DNA of 64,000 bases from an uncultured Centipeda sp. (GCA_905372865.1 CAJPQT010000004.1:37434-101433); one strand, 5' to 3'. Positions 49,841-59,798 are shown, counted from the first letter of the stretch. Translations and numbers: made by a program. The notes: generated by a model from the sequence alone, not told the origin.

Positions 49841-52066
49841 ATGAATATCATCTATCATGAGCGGGGCAGGGTCTTTCATCTCTTCAACGATTCCATCAGC
49901 TACATCCTCATGGTGCTGCCGCACGGCGGGCTTGGATCGCTCTACTACGGAAAAGTGCTGCGCGACCGCACGGGCTTTGAGCACCTCTTTGAGCGCGTAC
50001 ATCGCGGCATGTCGGCGTGCGTCTTTGCGGATTGCCGCGACTACTCTCTGGATGCGATTCGGCAGGAGCTGCCGACCTACGGCTCGTCGGATTTTCGCCG
50101 TCCCGCGCTGAACGTATTGCAGGAGAACGGCAGCCGCATCCTTGATATGCAGTACACAGCGCATCGCATCGTGGACGGCAAGCCGAAGCTCGTGGGTCTG
50201 CCGGCGACTTACGTGGAGGCAGACGATGAGGCAAAGACCCTCATCGTTGAGGTGAAGGATGCGGTCACAGGGCTGCGTGCGGAACTCCTCTATACAATTT
50301 TTGCCGAGGGCGGTGCGATTGCGCGCAGTGTGCGCTATAGCAACGACGGCAAGGAAGTCCTGCACCTGCAGAAGGTCATGAGCATGTCGATCGACCTGCC
50401 CGATACGGAATACGACTGGATGGAGCTGACGGGGGCGTGGACGCGTGAGCGTCACGTCAAGATCCGTCCGCTTGCAACGGGCATCACGGCAATCGGCAGC
50501 CGCCGCGGGCACTCCTCGGGGCAGTACAATCCGTTTGCGGCACTCCTGCGGCGCGGAACGACAGAAACGCAGGGCGAGGTGCTCGCCATGAGCCTCGTCT
50601 ACAGCGGCAATTTCGAGATGCTCGCAGAGGTCGACAACCACGGTGTGACGCGGCTGCAGGCAGGCATCCACAGCACGGATTTCGATTGGAAACTTGAACC
50701 TGGTACGGAGTTCCAGACGCCCGAGGCTGTGCTTGTCTGGTCGGACGAGGGGCTGAACGGCATGAGTCAGACCTATCATCGTCTTTATCAAAAGCGTCTT
50801 GTGCGTGGGCAGTGGCGCGAGAAGGTACGTCCGATCCTCATCAACAACTGGGAAGCGACGTATTTCGACTTTACGGAGGAGAAGCTGCTCACGATCGCGG
50901 ACAAGGCGGCGGAGTGCGGCATTGAACTATTCGTGCTCGACGACGGCTGGTTCGGCGCACGCACGTCCGACTACGCGGGTCTCGGAGATTGGACGGTCAA
51001 CCGCGACCGCCTGCCGAACGGCATTGACGGTCTCGCGGAGAAGATCGAGGCGCGTGGCATGAAGTTCGGCATCTGGGTTGAGCTCGAGATGGTCAACGAG
51101 GATTCCGACCTCTATCGTGCCCATCCGGACTGGGTGCTCTCCGTGCCGGGGCGGCGCAAGTCGCTCGGGCGCTCGCAGTGCGTGCTCGACTTTTCGCGTA
51201 AGGATGTCGTCGACAATATCTATGGGCAGATGGAGGCGATTCTCGCGAGCGGCAAGGTCTCCTATGTGAAATGGGATATGAACCGCAGCATCACGGAGTG
51301 CTGGTCGCACGCACTGCCCGCCGACCAGCAGGGCGAGGTGTTTCATCGCTACATCCTCGGACTTTATGATCTCTACGAGCGGTTGACATCGAACTTCCCC
51401 CATGTGCTCTTTGAGTCCTGCGCCTCGGGCGGTAACCGCTTCGATCCCGGCATGCTCTACTATGCGCCGCAGACGTGGACGAGCGACAACTCCGATGCGT
51501 CCGAGCGGCAGAAGATCCAGTACGGAACATCCATGTGCTACCCCGTGAGCAGCATGGGCAGCCATGTCTCCGTCGTGCCGAACCATCAGGTCAACCGCAT
51601 GACACCGCTGCATACGCGCGCAAATACGGCGTACTTCGGGACGTTTGGCTATGAGCTCGATCTCAACAAACTTACGGAGGAGGAAATCGCCGAGGTCAAG
51701 GAGCAGGTCGTCTTTATGAAGGAGTACCGTGAGATCCTCCAGTTCGGCACATTCTACCGTCTGCAAAGTCCCTTCGAGGGAAATGTAACGGTGTGGATGA
51801 GCGTGAGCAGGGACAAAAAGACGGCGATCGTCGGCTGGTACCGCACGCTGAACCGTGTGAACTATCGCTTCGAGCGTGTGCGGCTCGCGGGCCTCCTGCC
51901 GGATGCGCTTTACGAGAACAGCCGCAGCGGTACGCGCTGCTACGGTGATGAGCTGATGAATTACGGGCTGATCACGACGGACGGTACGGCGGGTGAGCCG
52001 AACGCAGAGAACGGGCTGACCACAGACTTTGACTCGCGCATCTATGTGCTGAAGACTGTCAAATAA
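49841..52066 (+). CDS. Alpha-galactosidase (GH36)
   Basis: A 741-residue GH36 enzyme that releases galactose from melibiose, raffinose and stachyose. Nucleophile Asp in YVKWDMNRSITE, acid/base Asp in WTSDNSDASERQKIQYG, and the domain marker ELFVLDDGWFGAR. No signal peptide, so cytosolic, which fits import by the GPH symporter. It follows the regulator gene by 30 bases with a GAAGGGGG site. Confidence 0.95.
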   Translation: MNIIYHERGRVFHLFNDSISYILMVLPHGGLGSLYYGKVLRDRTGFEHLFERVHRGMSACVFADCRDYSLDAIRQELPTYGSSDFRRPALNVLQENGSRILDMQYTAHRIVDGKPKLVGLPATYVEADDEAKTLIVEVKDAVTGLRAELLYTIFAEGGAIARSVRYSNDGKEVLHLQKVMSMSIDLPDTEYDWMELTGAWTRERHVKIRPLATGITAIGSRRGHSSGQYNPFAALLRRGTTETQGEVLAMSLVYSGNFEMLAEVDNHGVTRLQAGIHSTDFDWKLEPGTEFQTPEAVLVWSDEGLNGMSQTYHRLYQKRLVRGQWREKVRPILINNWEATYFDFTEEKLLTIADKAAECGIELFVLDDGWFGARTSDYAGLGDWTVNRDRLPNGIDGLAEKIEARGMKFGIWVELEMVNEDSDLYRAHPDWVLSVPGRRKSLGRSQCVLDFSRKDVVDNIYGQMEAILASGKVSYVKWDMNRSITECWSHALPADQQGEVFHRYILGLYDLYERLTSNFPHVLFESCASGGNRFDPGMLYYAPQTWTSDNSDASERQKIQYGTSMCYPVSSMGSHVSVVPNHQVNRMTPLHTRANTAYFGTFGYELDLNKLTEEEIAEVKEQVVFMKEYREILQFGTFYRLQSPFEGNVTVWMSVSRDKKTAIVGWYRTLNRVNYRFERVRLAGLLPDALYENSRSGTRCYGDELMNYGLITTDGTAGEPNAENGLTTDFDSRIYVLKTVK

Positions 52067-52078
52067 TTTTTCGACTGG

Positions 52079-52109
52079 AACGGGTATCTGTGCGGATGCC
52101 CGTTTTTTT
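52079..52109 (+). terminator. Terminator after the alpha-galactosidase gene
   Basis: AACGGGTATC/GATGCCCGTT stem (52079-52088 with 52095-52104, one G-U), six-base loop, seven T. It ends the galactoside cluster. Confidence 0.93.
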
Positions 52110-52133
52110 GTGTCATCTGCGCAGAATCAATCG

Positions 52134-52162
52134 TTGCATATTTGATTAAGTTTCGATAAAAT
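52134..52162 (+). promoter_or_regulatory. Promoter of purL
   Basis: TTGCAT (52134-52139), 17-bp spacer, TAAAAT (52157-52162). The short leader shows no purine riboswitch. Confidence 0.7.
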
Positions 52163-52200
52163 AGGAGGCGGGGAAACAGCGTTTGAGAAGGAGGATTTCC

Positions 52201-55200
52201 ATGGCAGTCAAACGAATCTTTGTGGAGAAGCGGCAGGGTTTTTTTGATGTTCCCGCGCAGCAGCTCCGCAGTGATCTGGTGGAAACATTTCGGCTGACCG
52301 ATCTGCGCGCGGTGCGCATCATTACGCGTTATGACATAGAGGGCCTGAGCGACGAAGAGTTTGCCAAGGTGCGAAACATTGTCTTTGCAGATCCACCGGT
52401 GGACACCGTCTATGAGGACGCACTGCCGTCCTTTTCAGACGCGCACATATTTGCGATTGAACCGCTGCCGGGGCAGTTCGACCCGACGGCAGCAGCAGCG
52501 GCAGAGTGCGTACAGCTTGTGACGCAGGGAGAGCGTCCCGATGTGCGTACGGCGCGTGTTATCGTCCTGATTGGAAAGATCGGCGACCGTGTCTATGACC
52601 AGATTAAGACGTATCTGATCAATCGTGTGGAGAGCCGTGAGGCATCACTTGAGACCCCTGCGACGCTTGAGAGCAGAATTGTACTGCCGCCGGATGTGGA
52701 GATTCTCACACAGTTCAACCAACTCTCGCACGATGCGTTGGAAAAATTTCATAAAGAATGCGGCTTTGCCATGAGCGAGGAGGACCTCGCATTCGTCCAA
52801 CAGTATTTCCGCGATACGGAGCATCGCGCTCCGACGATCACGGAGCTGCGGGTCATTGATACCTATTGGTCGGATCACTGCCGCCACACAACCTTTACTA
52901 CGGCGATCGATGCCGTGAACATCGAGAACGGATTCTTCTCCATGCCGATCTTTGAGACCTATCGAACCTATATGGACGATCGCAGGGTGCTGTATACGGA
53001 CGGCAAGCAGCGTGATATGACACTGATGGATATCGCTGTCATCGGGATGAAGGCGCTGCGGGCTGAGGGGAAGCTCGATGACCTCGATGCGTCCGAGGAG
53101 ATCAATGCGTGCAGCATCCGCATTACGGTCGATGTGAACGGCAAGGACGAGGACTGGCTCCTCATGTTCAAGAACGAGACGCACAACCATCCGACGGAGA
53201 TCGAGCCGTTCGGCGGTGCAGCGACGTGTCTCGGCGGCGCGATCCGCGATCCGCTCTCGGGGCGGTCCTATGTCTATCAGGCGATGCGTGTGACGGGCGC
53301 ATCCGATCCGCGTACGCCGATCGAGGAGACGCTGCCCGGAAAGCTCCCACAGAAGAAGATCACGCTCGGGGCAGCGGAGGGATACAGCTCCTACGGCAAT
53401 CAGATCGGGCTCGCAACGGGACAGGTGCGCGAGATCTACCACAAGGGCTACCTTGCCAAGCGCATGGAGATCGGCGCGGTCATCGGTGCCGCACCTGCTG
53501 CACAGGTTGTGCGTGAGCGCCCCGCCCCCGGAGATGTCATCGTTCTCCTCGGCGGGCGCACGGGACGTGACGGCATCGGCGGTGCGACGGGATCGTCGAA
53601 GCAGCATACGGAGTCGTCGCTCACCACCTCGGGAGCTGAGGTGCAGAAGGGGAATCCGCCGACGGAGCGCAAGATCCAGCGGCTTTTCCGGAACCCCGAG
53701 GTCAGCCGCATGATCAAGCGCTGCAACGACTTCGGCGCGGGCGGTGTCGCCGTTGCGATTGGAGAGCTCGCGGACGGGCTGACGGTCAACCTCGATGCCG
53801 TGCCGAAGAAGTACGAGGGGCTCGACGGCACGGAGCTTGCGATCTCCGAGTCGCAGGAGCGCATGGCGGTCGTGCTTGCGCCGAAGGATCTCGACGCGTT
53901 CCTTCGCCACGCGGATGTGGAGAACATCGAGGCGACTGAGGTTGCACGCGTGACGGCAGAACCGGTCTTGATCATGAGGTGGCGCGACAAGGAGATCGTG
54001 CGGATTGCACGCAGCTTCCTTGCAACAAACGGTGTTCGACAGCACGTCAATGTCGTTGTCGAGCCGCCGAATGAAAAGGTTCCCTATCTGCAGCAGGTCC
54101 CGCCCGCAGTGAAGAAGGTCGGACGTGAGCTCGAGGAAATGTGGCTCACGAATCTGCGCGATCTCAATGTATGCAGCCAGAAGGGGCTGGGCGAGCGGTT
54201 CGATTCGACGATTGGTGCAGCATCCGTCCTCATGCCGTTTGGCGGAAAGTACCAGCTGACGCCGTCAGAGGCGATGGTTGCGAAACTGCCCGTGCGTCAC
54301 GGGACGACGAATACGGCATCCGCGATGGCGTTCGGCTTTGACCCCGACCTTTCGACGTGGAGTCCGTTCCACGGGGCGGTCTATGCCATCGTCGAGGCGG
54401 TCGCGAAGATTGTTGCTGTCGGTGGCAAAGCGGATACCGTGCGTCTTACCCTGCAGGAGTACTTCGAACGGCTCGGCACCGATCCGAAGAAGTGGGGCAA
54501 GCCCTTCGCTGCCCTCCTTGGTGCGTTGCGTGCCCAGCATGAGATGGGGATTCCCGCGATCGGCGGGAAGGACTCGATGTCGGGTACCTTTGAGCATTTG
54601 AGCGTTCCGCCGACGCTCGTCGCCTTTGCTGTGGCGACCATGCGTGCGAATGAGGCCCTCTCGCCCGAGTTCAAGTACCCGGGCAATACTGTTGTCATGG
54701 TTCCCGTTCCGCATGATGCGCAGGATCTGCCCGTTTTTTCACGGCTGAACAGTAACTTTGAAAAGATCCATCAGCTGATTGCAGACAACAAGGCATTTTC
54801 TGCGATGAGTGTCGGCCGCGGCGGGATTGCGGCGGCCATTTCGAAAATGTGCCTCGGCAACAATCTGGGCTTTAAATTCACCTCGTTCATCCCGCAGGAT
54901 GATCTTTTCAAGCCCCTCTACGGGACGATTCTGCTTGAGGTCTCGCCCTCGTTCGACATCGCGGCGAACCTTGCGGGCACGGGCGCGGTTGAGATCGGAA
55001 AGACACGCGATGTGCCGAGCATCATCACGGATCTCGACACCATTGTGCTCGCTGATGTCAAGGAAGCGTATACAGAGCCTCTCGAGAAGATCTTCCCAAC
55101 GACGGTGCCGCAAATTGTACGTCAGATCGATCGTCCAACCTATGCGCCGTATACGGACGGAAAGATCGTGGGCAGCTCCGTGAAGATTGCAAAGCCGCGT

Positions 55201-55992
55201 GTCTGCATTCCCGTCTTCCCGGGCACAAACTGCGAGTACGATTCCGCGCGCGCATGGGAGCGCGTTGGTGCGATCCCGGAGATCTTCGTCGTACGCAACC
55301 TCACGCCGAAGGCGGTCGAGGAGACCGTTGCCGAGCTTGCAGCGTCCATTCGACGTGCGCAGATCCTCATGCTGCCGGGGGGCTTCAGCGGCGGTGACGA
55401 GCCCGACGGTACGGGCAAATTCATTGCGGCGATGTTCCGCGCACCCGCACTTGCAGAGGCGGTGCTGCGGCTTCTGCGCGATCAGGACGGGCTTATCCTC
55501 GGCATCTGCAACGGCTTCCAGGCATTGCTGAAACTTGGCCTCCTGCCGTATGGAAAGATTACCGATCTGGACGACAGCTCACCGACGCTGACCTACAACA
55601 ACATCGGCCGCCACGTCTCGCAGACCGTGCGTGTACGCATCGCCTCGAACCTCTCGCCGTGGCTGTCCGGCGTGAACGTCGGGGACACGCATACGATCGC
55701 CGTCTCGCACGGCGAGGGGCGCTTCTATGCGGACGCCAAGACCGTTGCGAACATGCGCATACGCGGGCAGATTGCAACGCAGTACGTAAACGAAAAGGGA
55801 GAGCCGACGCTCGAACAGCCATACAACCCGAACGGCTCGGTGAATGCCATCGAGGGCATCACGAGCCCCGACGGGCGTATCTACGGGCGCATGGCGCATG
55901 CGGAGCGCATCGGCGCGGATATCTGCAAGAACGTGCCCGGTGAAATGAATCAGATGATTTTCGAGTCCGGCGTGTCCTACTTTATCCGATAG
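52201..55992 (+). CDS. purL: Phosphoribosylformylglycinamidine synthase, single-chain
   Basis: A 1263-residue large-type FGAM synthase of purine biosynthesis, converting FGAR, glutamine and ATP to FGAM. It has an N-terminal PurS-like part, two AIR-synthase-like halves (MFKNETHNHPTEIEPFGGAA; GIGGATGSSKQHTESS; IGGKDSMSGTFEHL) and a C-terminal glutaminase with Cys in LILGICNGFQALL and His in VSHGEGRF. ATG 52201 has AGAAGGAGG. It stands alone here, without other pur genes. Confidence 0.96.
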   Translation: MAVKRIFVEKRQGFFDVPAQQLRSDLVETFRLTDLRAVRIITRYDIEGLSDEEFAKVRNIVFADPPVDTVYEDALPSFSDAHIFAIEPLPGQFDPTAAAAAECVQLVTQGERPDVRTARVIVLIGKIGDRVYDQIKTYLINRVESREASLETPATLESRIVLPPDVEILTQFNQLSHDALEKFHKECGFAMSEEDLAFVQQYFRDTEHRAPTITELRVIDTYWSDHCRHTTFTTAIDAVNIENGFFSMPIFETYRTYMDDRRVLYTDGKQRDMTLMDIAVIGMKALRAEGKLDDLDASEEINACSIRITVDVNGKDEDWLLMFKNETHNHPTEIEPFGGAATCLGGAIRDPLSGRSYVYQAMRVTGASDPRTPIEETLPGKLPQKKITLGAAEGYSSYGNQIGLATGQVREIYHKGYLAKRMEIGAVIGAAPAAQVVRERPAPGDVIVLLGGRTGRDGIGGATGSSKQHTESSLTTSGAEVQKGNPPTERKIQRLFRNPEVSRMIKRCNDFGAGGVAVAIGELADGLTVNLDAVPKKYEGLDGTELAISESQERMAVVLAPKDLDAFLRHADVENIEATEVARVTAEPVLIMRWRDKEIVRIARSFLATNGVRQHVNVVVEPPNEKVPYLQQVPPAVKKVGRELEEMWLTNLRDLNVCSQKGLGERFDSTIGAASVLMPFGGKYQLTPSEAMVAKLPVRHGTTNTASAMAFGFDPDLSTWSPFHGAVYAIVEAVAKIVAVGGKADTVRLTLQEYFERLGTDPKKWGKPFAALLGALRAQHEMGIPAIGGKDSMSGTFEHLSVPPTLVAFAVATMRANEALSPEFKYPGNTVVMVPVPHDAQDLPVFSRLNSNFEKIHQLIADNKAFSAMSVGRGGIAAAISKMCLGNNLGFKFTSFIPQDDLFKPLYGTILLEVSPSFDIAANLAGTGAVEIGKTRDVPSIITDLDTIVLADVKEAYTEPLEKIFPTTVPQIVRQIDRPTYAPYTDGKIVGSSVKIAKPRVCIPVFPGTNCEYDSARAWERVGAIPEIFVVRNLTPKAVEETVAELAASIRRAQILMLPGGFSGGDEPDGTGKFIAAMFRAPALAEAVLRLLRDQDGLILGICNGFQALLKLGLLPYGKITDLDDSSPTLTYNNIGRHVSQTVRVRIASNLSPWLSGVNVGDTHTIAVSHGEGRFYADAKTVANMRIRGQIATQYVNEKGEPTLEQPYNPNGSVNAIEGITSPDGRIYGRMAHAERIGADICKNVPGEMNQMIFESGVSYFIR

Positions 55993-55998
55993 GAAATG

Positions 55999-56041
55999 AA
56001 AAATCGTCCGACCATCACAAAACGATGGCCGGACGATTTTT
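55999..56041. terminator. Bidirectional terminator between purL and the metal transporter
   Basis: AAAAATCGTCCG and CCATC pair with GATGG and CGGACGATTTTT around a short loop, with one A-C mismatch. A-run and T-run on the two sides serve both convergent genes. Confidence 0.9.
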
Positions 56042-56045
56042 GCGT

Positions 56046-57146
56046 CTATAGGAAGTATCTCTTGCAGAGTGCCGCATACTGTGCCGCGCCTGCATCTGTA
56101 AGCAGATAGTAGCTGCCCTCGCAGCGGAGGAGACGGCGCTCGATCAGTGCGCAGCTCACGCGCCGCACCTTGTTCTCGTCCCATTTCAGATGGTCACCGA
56201 TCTCGGCGGCGTGATTCTCGGCACTCTCCATGCACTCGGCGGTATGTCGGCCGATGTGGAGCAGAAAGAGGTCGCGCTGCATCTGCCGGATACTCTGCCA
56301 ACGGCGGATGTACGTTGTGATTGCTCCCTTCGGCCCCGTGAGCAGGGCAAGCAGGTAGATGAGCATATTCATCACCGCACACAGCCCTGCAATCGAGGCG
56401 TTTGTATGCACGGCGAGTGTATAGCCGATGACGGAGTTCACCATACTGACGAGGAGCGCGAGCAGGAGCGTATGCGAGAGATGCTTTGTAAAGAGCAGCG
56501 CCGTCGCCCCGGGTGCGATGAAAAACGAGATGACGAGGATCGCACCGACCGCATCGAATGCCGCGACCGTCGTGAGCGAGGTGAGCGACATCATGGCGTA
56601 GAACAGGATGCCCGTCGGCACGCCGATGAGGCGTGCGTACTCGCCGTCAAAGGTGGAGACCTTGAGCTCCTTGTAGAACACGGCGATAAATGCGGCGATC
56701 AGCGTGACGAGTGCACCCATCTTGAGCGCGGCTGCGGGAATCTCCATGCCGCCGATCTCGACGGTATTCAGCCCTGCATAGATGACCTCACCCATGAGTA
56801 CCATATCGGTATCAAGATGGGCGTTTCCTGCGTATTTGCTGATGAGGATGACGGCGAGTGCAAAGAGGAGAGGGAAGATGACGCCGATGGCATCATCGTA
56901 TTTGACGAGACTCGTCTTGCCGAGCAGTTCGACGAGTGAGACGGTAATGACGCCCATCAGCGCCGCGCCGAAGAGCAGCCACGGCGAGCCTAGGTCATGT
57001 GTGAGAAAGAAGGCGAGCACGATGCCGAGCAGAACGGTGTGACTGATCGCATCCGCCATCATCGAGAGGCGGCGCAGGATGAGAAAGACACCGAGCGGCG
57101 CACATGCCGCTGCCGTCATGAGGAGTACAAGGAGTGCATCATCCAT
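56046..57146 (-). CDS. Metal ABC transporter permease with fused winged-helix-like tail
   Basis: A 366-residue protein. The first about 280 residues are an ABC-3-type (ZnuB/MntB/TroC) permease with about eight transmembrane helices (ACAPLGVFLILRRLSMMADA; GVPTGILFYAMMSLTSLTTV; FDAVGAILVISFFIAPGATA). The last about 75 residues are soluble and read like a winged-helix (HAAEIGDHLKWDENKVRRVS; ALIERRLLRCEGSYYLLTDA), similar to MntR-type DNA-binding domains. Some TroC-type permeases carry such tails. Last gene of the transporter operon, overlapping its neighbour by eight bases. Confidence 0.87.
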   Translation of the reverse strand: MDDALLVLLMTAAACAPLGVFLILRRLSMMADAISHTVLLGIVLAFFLTHDLGSPWLLFGAALMGVITVSLVELLGKTSLVKYDDAIGVIFPLLFALAVILISKYAGNAHLDTDMVLMGEVIYAGLNTVEIGGMEIPAAALKMGALVTLIAAFIAVFYKELKVSTFDGEYARLIGVPTGILFYAMMSLTSLTTVAAFDAVGAILVISFFIAPGATALLFTKHLSHTLLLALLVSMVNSVIGYTLAVHTNASIAGLCAVMNMLIYLLALLTGPKGAITTYIRRWQSIRQMQRDLFLLHIGRHTAECMESAENHAAEIGDHLKWDENKVRRVSCALIERRLLRCEGSYYLLTDAGAAQYAALCKRYFL

Positions 57147-58014
57147 TGCCCTGCCTCCGTTTCAGAACTCGGCCGAGGATGCCCTTTGTCCCAAATAGGA
57201 TGGAAAAGAATGCAATCAGGGATACGACAAGGATGATGGACGGCCCCGTGGACATGCCCTGCTCAAGCGTGCTGATGTATGTTCCGACGAGTGCGGAGAC
57301 CGCACCGATCAGGCTGCTCAGCAGGAGTACGCGGGAAAGGCTGTTAGACCACTGGCTTGCCGCGACGCAGGGGATGATAAGAAATGAACTGATCAGGATT
57401 GCGCCTACCGCTTTTATCCCTATGCCGATGACGGCAATTGTCATGACGAGCAGCAGGATGTTCAGCAAGCGACAGGGCAGACCGACGACCTCTGCGTACT
57501 CCGCATCAAAGACGAAGAGCTTCAGCTCCTTGTAAAAGAGCAGCAGAAGTGTGAGCACAACGGCGGAGACAATGGCAATCAGCAGGACATCTGCCTCAAG
57601 CATATACGCCGCCTGCCCGAAGATGTACGTTCCAAGTCCCGCCTGTGATGCACCCGCATAGTCGGGATTGCCCTGAATAAAGCTCTTGAGCGTCATGCCG
57701 AGACCGAAAAAGCCCGAGAGAAAGATGGCGAGATTTGCATCGAGTCCGAGGCGTTTGTCCCTGTGTGCGAGCTGGATGAGCGCGTAGCTTGCCGCGCCCG
57801 CAGCAACTGCGCCCAGGAGAAGGACAACGGGGCTGCGCGTCGCAAACACCATGTAGGCGAGTACAATGCCGGGGAAGGTCGAGTGCCCGATCGCGTCGCC
57901 GATGAGGCTCTGCCCCTTGTAGACGCTGAATGCACCCACGGGAGCAGCGGCAACGGCGAGGATGACGCTGCCGAGCGCGACGATCTGGAAGGTGTAGTTC
58001 GTCAGAATATCCAT
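57139..58014 (-). CDS. Metal ABC transporter permease
   Basis: A 291-residue ABC-3-type permease with about eight transmembrane segments (AAAPVGAFSVYKGQSLIGDA; GHSTFPGIVLAYMVF; KAVGAILISSFLIIPCVAAS). With the next gene it would form a heterodimeric Mn/Zn channel. ATG 58014 lies eight bases after GAGGGAG; GTG 58023 is the alternative. It overlaps or abuts the ATPase gene before it. Confidence 0.9.
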   Translation of the reverse strand: MDILTNYTFQIVALGSVILAVAAAPVGAFSVYKGQSLIGDAIGHSTFPGIVLAYMVFATRSPVVLLLGAVAAGAASYALIQLAHRDKRLGLDANLAIFLSGFFGLGMTLKSFIQGNPDYAGASQAGLGTYIFGQAAYMLEADVLLIAIVSAVVLTLLLLFYKELKLFVFDAEYAEVVGLPCRLLNILLLVMTIAVIGIGIKAVGAILISSFLIIPCVAASQWSNSLSRVLLLSSLIGAVSALVGTYISTLEQGMSTGPSIILVVSLIAFFSILFGTKGILGRVLKRRQGNG

Positions 58015-58019
58015 CGCAC

Positions 58020-58739
58020 TCACTCCCTCACGCGGTAGGCGAGCGCAAGCGCCGCCTCCTTGTCCAGCTTTGCGAGATAGTCCGATGCCTTGACCGTGCG
58101 GTTCAGCACGACGAGATAGTCGAAGTAGGCATCGAGGGTGCTGAGATCGTGGTGGACGGCGATGACCGTGCGCTTTTCTTTCTGTAAATCCATGAACTTA
58201 TCCATGATGATGCGCTCTGTCGTCTCGTCCACGCCCGCAAGCGGCTCGTCCATGATGTAGAGCTGTGCGTCCTGCGCGAGTGCACGCGCGATAAAGACGC
58301 GCTGCTTCTGCCCGCCGGACAGCTCCGAGATCTGACGGTCGGCGAAGTCCGCCATCTTCATCTTTTCGAGGGCCTCCATCGCAAGTGCGCGATCCTCCTT
58401 ACCGGGGCGGTGAACGAGCCCCAGGTGGGCATAGCGTCCCATGAGCACAACATCGAAGACCGTCGTTGGAAAGTCCCAGTGTACCGAGCCGCGCTGCGGC
58501 ACATAGGCAATCTGTTTGTGCACGGCAGAGAGCGGCTTTCCCCAGAGCAGCACCGCACCCGAGACGGGCTTCAGCAGCCCGAGGATCCCCTTCAGCAGGG
58601 TGGATTTGCCCGCGCCGTTCGGCCCTACGATCGCACAGCGTACGCACTCCGGCACATCGAGGTCGATGTCCCAGAGCACGGGCGTCTCACGGTATGCCAT
58701 TGTGAGGTCTTCGACGTGTATGACGCTTTCCTCTTTCAT
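58020..58739 (-). CDS. Metal ABC transporter ATP-binding protein
   Basis: A 239-residue ATPase of the zinc/manganese type. Walker A AIVGPNGAGKSTLLKGIL, signature ISELSGGQKQRVFIARALAQ, Walker B LYIMDEPLAGVD, switch His in AVHHDLSTLDAYFD. It couples with the two permeases downstream on the same strand. Confidence 0.94.
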   Translation of the reverse strand: MKEESVIHVEDLTMAYRETPVLWDIDLDVPECVRCAIVGPNGAGKSTLLKGILGLLKPVSGAVLLWGKPLSAVHKQIAYVPQRGSVHWDFPTTVFDVVLMGRYAHLGLVHRPGKEDRALAMEALEKMKMADFADRQISELSGGQKQRVFIARALAQDAQLYIMDEPLAGVDETTERIIMDKFMDLQKEKRTVIAVHHDLSTLDAYFDYLVVLNRTVKASDYLAKLDKEAALALAYRVRE

Positions 58740-58765
58740 TGAATATCACTTCCCTGTAGAAAATG

Positions 58766-58836
58766 GCGCCCCTTCCACCATGCTGCGCATGGTCCCCCTC
58801 CCCCGTTTCGACGGGGGAGGCTTTGGATTGCGGCAT
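58766..58836. repeat. REP-like double-hairpin element
   Basis: Two adjacent palindromes: CCATGC-TGC-GCATGG (58778-58792) and a perfect 10-bp stem CCTCCCCCGT/ACGGGGGAGG with a TTCG loop (58797-58820), then CTTTGG. It resembles the CCCCCT...AGGGGG-CTTTGG intergenic repeats that I recall from several Firmicutes. It sits inside the operon, between the binding-protein gene and the ATPase gene. Confidence 0.6.
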
Positions 58837-58847
58837 AATCAATCAAT

Positions 58848-59798
58848 TTACTTCAAATGCGAAACAATCAGATCGACATTGCTGCGGTACATCGAAATGT
58901 AGGTATCGCCTTTCTGTCCCTCGGGTGCAAGCGAGTCGGAGAAGAGTTCATTGCCCTCGCCGCCGACGATCTCCACGTCGAAGCCCTTCGTCCTGCAGAC
59001 CTCCTGCAGCTTCTTCATGCGCTCGGGGTTCGTCGTGCTCTCGGCGAATACCGCCTTGACCTTGTGCTCGACAATGTAGTTTGCCGTCTTCTCGATGTCG
59101 GCATTCGCAACCTCGGAGTCCGTGCTGACCCCCTGCGGCGCGATGACATTCACGTGGTAGCGGTGGGAGAAGTAGTTGAACGCATCGTGCGGCGTGACGA
59201 GATTGCGCTGCCCCTCGGGAATCTGCGCGATCTTCTGTGTGATCTCGGCATCGAGCGCATCGAGGTCTGCAAGATACTTCTTCAGATTCTCCTGAATCTC
59301 CTTCTCATGCGTGGGGAGCAGCTTGATGAGCTGCGCTGCTGCCTCCTCCGTTGCCTGCTTGTAGAGTGCGACATCAAACCAGAAATGCGGATCGACGATC
59401 TTTTTGCCGTCCTCCTCCATGTAGTTGATGTTCGCGTCCGCGAAGTCCTTTGTCACGGCGACACCCTTCTTCTCAAGCACCTCTGCCATCTTGCCCTCAA
59501 AGTGCAGGCCGTGATAGAGGAGGAGATCCGCTTTCTTGATCTTCTCGAGATCGGCGGGCTGCGCGACGTAGAGATGCGGATCCTCACCGGCAGGGATAAT
59601 CAGCTCGACGTTCACATAGTCGCCCGCGAGCTGCTTGGTCATATCCTGTAAAAATGAGGTTGTGACCGTTACGGTTTTCTTTGTGTCGGCCGCCTTGTCG
59701 CCGCCTGTGCCTCCTCCGCCGCAGCCGACGGCGATCAGTGCCGTAAGGGCAAGGGCGAGGGTGAGTAAGAGCCGTAGGGAAAATTTTTTTGCGTGCAT
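58848..59798 (-). CDS. Metal ABC transporter substrate-binding lipoprotein (Mn/Zn, TroA-like)
   Basis: A 316-residue cluster A-I binding protein. Lipoprotein signal with ALIAVGCGGGG. Four metal ligands of the Mn/Zn type are visible: His in AGEDPHLYVAQPAD, His in DPHFWFDVALYK, Glu in VFAESTTNPERM and Asp in KGDTYISMYRSN. No His-rich loop as in classical ZnuA, so manganese is at least as likely as zinc. First gene of the operon; GAAAGGATGG precedes the ATG. Confidence 0.9.
   Translation of the reverse strand: MHAKKFSLRLLLTLALALTALIAVGCGGGGTGGDKAADTKKTVTVTTSFLQDMTKQLAGDYVNVELIIPAGEDPHLYVAQPADLEKIKKADLLLYHGLHFEGKMAEVLEKKGVAVTKDFADANINYMEEDGKKIVDPHFWFDVALYKQATEEAAAQLIKLLPTHEKEIQENLKKYLADLDALDAEITQKIAQIPEGQRNLVTPHDAFNYFSHRYHVNVIAPQGVSTDSEVANADIEKTANYIVEHKVKAVFAESTTNPERMKKLQEVCRTKGFDVEIVGGEGNELFSDSLAPEGQKGDTYISMYRSNVDLIVSHLK

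Noticed and set aside
48746..50791. A 681-codon open frame antisense to the LacI and alpha-galactosidase genes
   Set aside because: Both plus-strand genes are unmistakable, and the antisense product has no recognisable motif or ribosome site.
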